Part shown: positions 60,489 through 64,000 of the stretch, one piece after another
How positions within the stretch are numbered: the first letter of the stretch is position 1
How the letters are laid out: the number at the start of each line of letters is the position of its first letter
NCBI GenBank assembly: GCA_963978545.1
Contig: OZ021732.1
Span: 19,079,521-19,143,520, forward strand
Length of the DNA stretch: 64,000 bases
Direction of reading: 5' to 3'
DNA from: Linyphia triangularis
Lineage: Eukaryota; Arthropoda; Arachnida; Araneae; Linyphiidae
Position numbers and translations under genes: made by a program
Notes under the pieces: model-generated
What the model was told of the DNA's origin: nothing
Databases searched by the model: none
What the model saw: only the letters and a program-made list of their open reading frames with translations

Positions 60489-60802
60489 ATAGAAGTATCC
60501 ACTCAAGCCAGTTATCAAAGGCGAGTTATCTTTACCGAAGTTGACTCCTCTCTTTGATGAACATTTTTTTTATGGATGTTCTTTATACTACTCCGCTCAC
60601 TTCAATATTTTCCTTCACAAAAGACGAAAGTTTTTCTGTGGAACCGATTTGGTCTGAGAACATAAAGCAAATGAGCATCTTCTTGGAAGAAGAAAAGGGA
60701 GATCCTCAGGCCTTCTTGGAAATGATATGTATTAATGAGAATAAAACTTTGGAATACACAGTTTCAAAGAGAAATGTGAAGATCCTATTTAATGATTCTT
60801 AA
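60489..60802 (+). pseudogene. Unidentified coding remnant
   Basis: From 60554 a frame of 82 codons runs to a TAA at 60800-60802. It includes SFTKDESFSVEPIWSENIKQ, a glutamate-rich FLEEEKGDPQAFLEM and a C-terminal KRNVKILFNDS. Upstream, in another frame, KPVIKGELSLPKLTPLFDEH leads into the same region and can join it through a one-base indel in the eight-T run near 60566. Codon use looks protein-like compared with the surrounding AT-rich DNA. I recognise no family. It may be a broken gene, a terminal exon with a sequencing indel, or an old element fragment. Confidence 0.3.
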
Positions 60803-61190
60803 GTTATACAATCTGATCTTTTTGGGAAAAAAAATACGAGATGACATAGAAAATATAACATTCAGCAGTGCAAATATATATTTCATGTGATGTATAATTA
60901 TTTCTCTTTTTTAGACGGAGTATTTGAGGATTCTTTTGCAACGTGAAGACATTTTCAATACATTTAAATGCATAATAACATATTAATTATCATTTTTTCC
61001 TCTCACAATAAATTTTGTAAGCTCATAATTTCGTATATAATAGTACTTTGTTTGTTTTGTGAACATGAATTTTCTAACGTTGTTCATCAAAATCAAGTAT
61101 TTTATTTTACAGTTAAAACATTTTAAGCAACTTTTACCCCTAAATGTTATGACGAATCGTGCATGAAACTGAAGAAAATTGGGGGTTAAT

Positions 61191-61260
61191 TAATGTTATA
61201 AATTTAATGTTATAAATTTAATGTTATAAATTTAATGTTATAAATTTAATGTTATAAATT
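61191..61260. repeat. 14-bp tandem repeat, five copies
   Basis: TAATGTTATAAATT repeats five times without substitutions. Confidence 0.95.
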
Positions 61261-63269
61261 GAAATGAATTCGAGAGAATTTTTTGCATTCTTTACATGCA
61301 CTATTTAACTGATGTGGACTGTTGTAATTTTCCCATCGTGAAATGTTGCATTTTCATATCAAAAATCTACTTTGGAATAGTAAGGAAATATTTCTTTTCG
61401 GCTTTAAATTTATCTTTAAACATCATTGAATCAGTAGATATCAAAATACATGTGTATAATGTTCAATTAATTATGATTAATAAATACAAAAAATATAAAT
61501 ACAATAATTTAAAATCGAAATTTTTTAGACAATTAAAAAAGTTTAGAAAAATCTATACAAACTAACAATTTTTGTTTTTACTGTAATCAATTAAATTTCA
61601 AATTAAATCAAATTCATGACTTTCAATCATTTAAAGTTCAACTCAAAATAAAAATATACTTATTGATTGTAAAAACATGAATTTCAAAAATTTAAAGTCT
61701 ATTCTAAATAAAAAATATAATTACTGAATGTAAAAACATGAAATGATAAATATACAATAAAAATATACAATATAAATATTCTTATACAATAATAACATAT
61801 TATATATAATAATGTATCAAATAAAAAAATATATAAATTTAAAATTTCAGTATTTTTTAGACTACCCATGTTTGATAATGGAACAAAACTTGCTCTGTAA
61901 ATGTTTTTTTATAACTACTATATTTCATTCGCAGTGAAATTAACAGCTGGTACCATGAAAGCTGAGGTTCAGCAATTTACTCAACAATGCAATGTTAAAC
62001 TTCAAATGGACACACAATTTTGTTAGAAAACTATTTAAAGTATATTTTTTAAGCTCCGGAGATTATTTTATAATACATCTCAGATTTTATATTGGATTAT
62101 TTACAATGAACAACTTTTAAACCAACTTTTCATCAATCCTGTGGAGTTACTTTTCGATACAACAGTTTTAGTCTGGTTTGTGTTATGCAAAAATAAACAC
62201 ACATGTTTATTCATTAACTTCCTATTTTATATATATATTATGTTGTTAAATAACGTACATTTGATTTTTCCATCCTTTGAGTTAAATTTCAACTTCGCAT
62301 TTGGACCCAGAGATGGCACCACATATTTCGAAACTATTTGATTTCAAGTGACTTATGAAGAGACATTTTGAAACTTTACTTTCTTATATATGTTTAACAG
62401 ACTACTGCAGATGTTCTAAAAAAATTCAAATGATATTAAATTTATAATATCAATATAATTTTAAACATGGTAATTATCCCAAAAATATTATTTTATTTAT
62501 TGTATAAATTACAAATATTTAAACAGTGTTGCTTTTTTAATGTACAAATCCGTTTTATAGAAAGTGAAGGTTTTGCACGTATTTCCTTAATAAAATCCAC
62601 GTAGAGATAATTGAATCTTATTAAATAAGTAACGATTTCCCAACTTCCGATTCTATCAAAAATTATTAAATGTGTAAGCTGTATTATTATTATCATTATT
62701 TAAATTGTTACACAACGTATGCTCATTCACTCCATTAATTTTAGTAAATATGTATTTAACTGATCAAACAGAAATAGTAAGTAAGAATTGGTAACTATTG
62801 TATACGATTAAGACCTTATGCGCCTGTCCGACGTGATATGAATGATGATAATTGTATACATTGTGAAATTTATTATTAAATTGTGCCGACATTTAGTTAG
62901 AGCACGTATTAAAAATAAAAATAAATAATAATTAAGCATTGATAATCATTTCTGTAGGTTCTTTCGACTAAAAAGTGAGAAATTTTATTACACAAAACAT
63001 AATTTTATACTCAATCTACTCAAGTACTCATGTGTCAGAACACTAACTTTTTGTATCATAATCAAACATTATTACTATTTTTAGTATACATATTATAAAA
63101 TAATTAAAAACTTTGTTTTTGTCATTATAAGTTTAACAAAGAGGTTTGCATGGAACTGTTAAGTATATCCAGACAAAGCAAAATCTATATTATATGCAAA
63201 AAGAGGTAAAGGGTACTAAACTTATATTTTTGGAAGCATACATGGTGGACGGAAAATGCATATAAAGTA

Positions 63270-63590
63270 TATTTCATTAGAAATGTATATTGAAGAGGGA
63301 TGTATTATTTTGAAGATAAGTGTACTTAAAGTATACTAGTAATAATAAATGAGAGAAAAGTATACAATTAACAATTAATGAGAGAAGATCATACTATTAA
63401 TTATAAATGAGAGAAAATATATTTGAAGTACACTATTGTAAATATTTCAATACATATGAATACTTGAATAAAATGTTACTTTTTAACAAAAATGTTTTTG
63501 AAATATACCACCGAAGAAAAGTATATTTGAAATATGTCAACGTAGTAGAGTATATTTAAGACATACCATCAAATTAAAATATATTTGATT
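63270..63590. repeat. Degenerate tandem repeat, unit of about 30 bp
   Basis: Repeated phrases are AATAAATGAGAGAAAAGTAT (three variants at about 63340-63420) and AGTATATTTGAAATAT-like blocks (about 63510-63590). Copies are diverged and partly reordered, as in an old minisatellite. Confidence 0.5.
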
Positions 63591-64000
63591 CAAAATAGTG
63601 GACACAGCATCATTTAGAAAGTACTGACTGATATATTCACATTTCAAGTCGTAAAGTGATTCCAATGAATAAAGCATAAATCCCTTCACAATCATCTTCT
63701 AATTCACAAATTTAAAATATTCCAATCAATTTGCATTCCCTTACCATTATCCTCCAAAACGAACATAAAATGACACAAGTTATCCCATAAAACAGATCAC
63801 CCATAAATCCGACCCTTCGCGTAAAATTCATCTTCACCCTCAAACTTTCGCAACCAACCTCCATCTCAGACATAACCCTTCATGACACGCTCAATCCCTT
63901 ATCTCACAAACCTCTATCGAATTCAAATTTGTCACAAACGCCCCCTAACACTAATCCCCCATCCTGCCCCTAATTAGTTTAATGGCTTCTAACAGTGATT

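Larger units (their letters stand above)
60803..64000. other. AT-rich DNA with short tandem repeats, no gene
   Basis: It holds a five-unit 14-bp tandem repeat (61191-61260) and a degenerate repeat zone (63270-63590). The last 400 bases become A+C-rich (about 41/60 in 63781-63840), similar to the left arms of the composition-switch islands; the right arm, if any, lies outside the window. A partial CTCF-like match is at 62306-62321. No gene is supported. Confidence 0.5.

Overview
This is a eukaryotic, AT-rich, gene-poor stretch, most likely intergenic or deep-intronic DNA of an arthropod. I lean towards a spider from the repeat mixture (Tc1, piggyBac and Ty3 elements, several tRNA-derived SINEs, very long TA and A runs), but no host gene identifies the species. 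There are no bacterial features: no operons, ribosome binding sites, CRISPR array or plasmid functions. Nearly all short open frames are chance products of AT-rich sequence or microsatellite translations.

Layout. 1-5.1 kb: a candidate exon (691-981), a TTAA-flanked MITE (2020-2752), then a decayed Tc1 transposon (3573-5030) that interrupts an open frame. 5-27 kb: mostly plain AT-rich DNA with a foldback element (10107-10764), a minus-strand SINE (about 15055-15307), a small MITE (15474-15740), tandem repeats, and GC-richer islands near 18.1, 24.5 and 25.6 kb. 27.7-30.4 kb: a three-copy 315-bp tandem repeat whose first copy holds a dead piggyBac element with intact ends; the other two copies are in-cis empty sites. 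30.8-34 kb: two islands with sharp strand-composition reversal. 39.5-39.9 kb: a 66-bp-arm hairpin next to a SINE.

The richest part is 41.7-48.2 kb. A young Ty3-type LTR retrotransposon (42249-46869, 629-bp LTRs identical by eye) lies nested inside an older Ty3-type pol on the opposite strand. It has a primer-binding site, gag, an Asn/Arg/Gly-rich nucleocapsid with a CCHC-like knuckle, an in-frame slippery heptamer TTTTTTA, then protease, reverse transcriptase and the start of RNase H. It runs directly into the 3' LTR, so the rest of RNase H, the integrase and a normal polypurine tract are missing. Beside it lie two inverted fragments of one unidentified multi-copy coding sequence (47473-48201).

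48-64 kb is mostly plain, with microsatellites (142 bp of AT at 56721), a second copy of an unnamed dispersed repeat, two CTCF-like motifs, a SINE (about 59430-59665), a degenerate tRNA-like segment, a coding-looking remnant (60489-60802) and short tandem repeats.

The signal least explained by ordinary annotation is a recurring one: short GC-richer islands at about 6.0, 18.1, 24.5, 31.4, 33.6 and 55.3 kb, where the plus strand switches from A+C-rich on the left to G+T-rich on the right. That is the expected footprint of divergent germline transcription or a replication origin. All coordinates and similarity estimates were made by eye.
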